Source: Pelodera strongyloides | Taxonomy: Eukaryota; Nematoda; Chromadorea; Rhabditida; Rhabditidae | Reading direction: 5' to 3' | DNA: 64,000 nt | NCBI GenBank assembly: GCA_036852015.1 | Contig: JAANDG010000233.1 | Coordinates: 1 to 64,000, forward strand | Shown here: in pieces, positions 62,644-64,000 of the stretch | How the letters are laid out: each line of letters opens with the position of its first letter | How positions within the stretch are numbered: position 1 is the stretch's first letter | Translations under genes and position numbers: made by a program | Notes under the pieces: generated by a model | The model's database searches: none | What the model was told of the DNA's origin: nothing | The model's input: the letters and a program-made list of their open reading frames with translations, nothing else

Positions 62644-62932
62644 GGGGTCTCGATGTATTGCAAAAATTGCCGATTTTTGCTTCCAAGTATGGCTTTAATT
62701 ACCGTAGATTGGCACTACACGAGGACATCTACAGGACCGCCAAAAAATAGTCCCGCGGCGGTAGCCACAGGACTATTTTTTTCGAGCGTGCATAAACGGT
62801 GCATTTTCGCCTCCTCTAGTATTATCAATGGCGCATTTTTTAACTTTCAAAGGTGTATGCAAAATCGTACACGAGATGCACATTTGATACTTGGAAGCAA
62901 AATGCGCTGTTTTTGCCATACATCGAGACCCC
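62644..62932. mobile_element. Inverted-repeat element, family E
   Basis: Starts GGGGTCTCGATGTATTGCAA and ends with the complement, TACATCGAGACCCC. The inverted repeats are about 45 bp with few changes, including TTTTGCTTCCAAGTAT. Inner segments AAAAAATAGTCC and GGACTATTTTTT also pair. It directly abuts element D2. Confidence 0.8.
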
Positions 62933-63436
62933 CACTGGAAAAAGTTGCCTCGCAAACGCCGAGGTTTTCACGATTTGCCTCGACAATGCCGAGGAAAAAG
63001 CGCCTCGACAGTGCCGAGGTAGCGCCTCGCAAATGCCGAGGTGAGGTCCAAATGACTGCAGCGGAAAGACGTCCCTGTCTTTCCACCCTTTTGCCACATA
63101 TGCGTGCATAGCTCAGTGGGTGAGGGCGCTGATTACAGTTGAGTGGTCAGGGTTCAATTCCACCCATGTTCATATTTCAGATAAGGCTTTATTCATAGGT
63201 GGTATGTGATGTACATGTATATATGTAATAAAATGCATTAAACGCATACTAATTACTAATTTACTAAATTATTGCAAAATTTATTTATTATTGCCTCGAA
63301 AACGCCGCCTCGGCAAAAGCTAGGCAGCGATTTGCCGAGCTTTCGCCTCGACAATGCTCCGCGGCAAAACACGTGAAGGCAGCTAGGCATTGTCGGGGCA
63401 ATTTTCACAGCATTTGCGAGGCAACTTTGTTCAGTG
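62933..63436. mobile_element. GCCTCG-rich inverted-repeat element, family D, copy D2, with tRNA-like cassette
   Basis: Starts CACTGGAAAAAGTTGCCTCG and ends CGAGGCAACTTTGTTCAGTG, which are near-complements. Several hairpins of GCCTCG...CGAGGC type are present. At about 63105-63178 it holds a tRNA-like sequence with an A-box-like TAGCTCAGTGGGTGAGGGCG and B-box GGGTTCAATTCC. The related copy D1 at 15020-15383 lacks this segment. Confidence 0.8.
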
Positions 63437-64000
63437 CCAGTAGTAACATACCCGATCCTCCTTTTTTGGTAGTCAACGCACGGCATTTATTAGGGCACAT
63501 CCGCGCCAAATGCCTGCGTTCGGGCGCCGGGATGTGCATCGCATCCGAATGATGGCGATTCGCACTTGCGAAAAAGACAAACAACCGCTGTCCCATGTTC
63601 AAGTCATTTTACATGCATGTCAACTGCCTACCGTAACCCATGCGAATCGCACGTTTGCCATGCTCCTGCAGCGAAAGTGCCCCAGACCCGTGCTATTTGG
63701 AACAGAACCGCATCAGACCCGTGCTATTTGACATAGATCCGTACTATTTTGAAATAGATCCATATTAGATCCAAAATCGCTGCGGGACATGTCATTTACA
63801 TCGACTCGAACGTGGACATGACAGGCATTTGTCATTTTAGCAAGTACATGGAAACCCCATTAAACAGACGATTCATTATTGTTGTGGTTGTTGCACGCAA
63901 TGCTTTTTTTTATTTATGTTTCTTTCCTTCTTGGTGAGGTTCCATCACCTTATATTGTAGGATTATTAGTATTGGACCCTAGTGATGCCGGCGAGATCTC
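63437..64000. other. No gene recognised
   Basis: Contains a short repeat of CAGACCCGTGCTATTTG (twice, near 63670-63730). No coding exon or known element was seen. Confidence 0.5.

Noticed and set aside
62215..63111. 298-codon + strand ORF
   Set aside because: It runs through the whole of element E and into element D2 and has no recognisable domain. It is read as a chance open frame.

Overview
The window is animal nuclear DNA, most likely from a nematode. It holds multi-exon genes with GT-AG introns of about 45 bp to 2.5 kb. Acceptors end mostly in TTTCAG or TTTAG, and acceptor-like sites sit just upstream of several start codons, as expected for spliced-leader trans-splicing. Palindromic TTAA-flanked elements resemble the type known from Caenorhabditis. 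Genus and species cannot be read from this sequence.

Six genes have a complete exon chain in which every splice phase closes. On the + strand: a sphingomyelin synthase-family enzyme (7178-10590, 296 aa), an MITD1 homologue with MIT and phospholipase D-like domains (12474-14305, 237 aa), a PA28-gamma/PSME3 proteasome activator (15880-19849, 273 aa), the nonsense-mediated-decay endonuclease SMG-6 (33687-52359, 36 coding exons, 1380 aa), and the DNA glycosylase NTH1/endonuclease III (56108-61557, about 343-367 aa). On the - strand, an unrecognised 298-aa gene (53910-55726) is divergent from NTH1 across a 381-bp spacer. Two further ORFs look broken or decayed: an intron-free ORF with a zincin-type HELSH motif and one internal stop (23805-24575), and a - strand glycoprotein-like ORF (28382-29383). 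The conserved genes are housekeeping functions with no evident shared pathway.

Layout: 1-7080 is gene-poor, with microsatellites, a cluster of an 11-bp motif and one tRNA-containing mobile element. 7080-19850 carries three conserved genes. 19850-33680 is repeat-rich accessory DNA: MITEs, a solo LTR with target-site duplication, 124-, 246-, 320- and 360-bp tandem arrays, the two decayed ORFs, and a nested insertion whose empty-site relative lies 10 kb away. 33687-61560 carries SMG-6, the novel - strand gene and NTH1, with several MITEs and a 1.7-kb minisatellite inside introns. 61560-64000 holds two abutting inverted-repeat elements, one with a tRNA-like cassette.

The most unusual content is the mobile DNA. 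One family (four copies) shares two perfect hairpins at one end and a fixed other end but carries different tRNA-like cores. A second, terminal-inverted-repeat family also carries a tRNA-like core in one of its two copies. Three TTAA-flanked palindromic MITE families give ten copies, seven of them inside introns of conserved genes.
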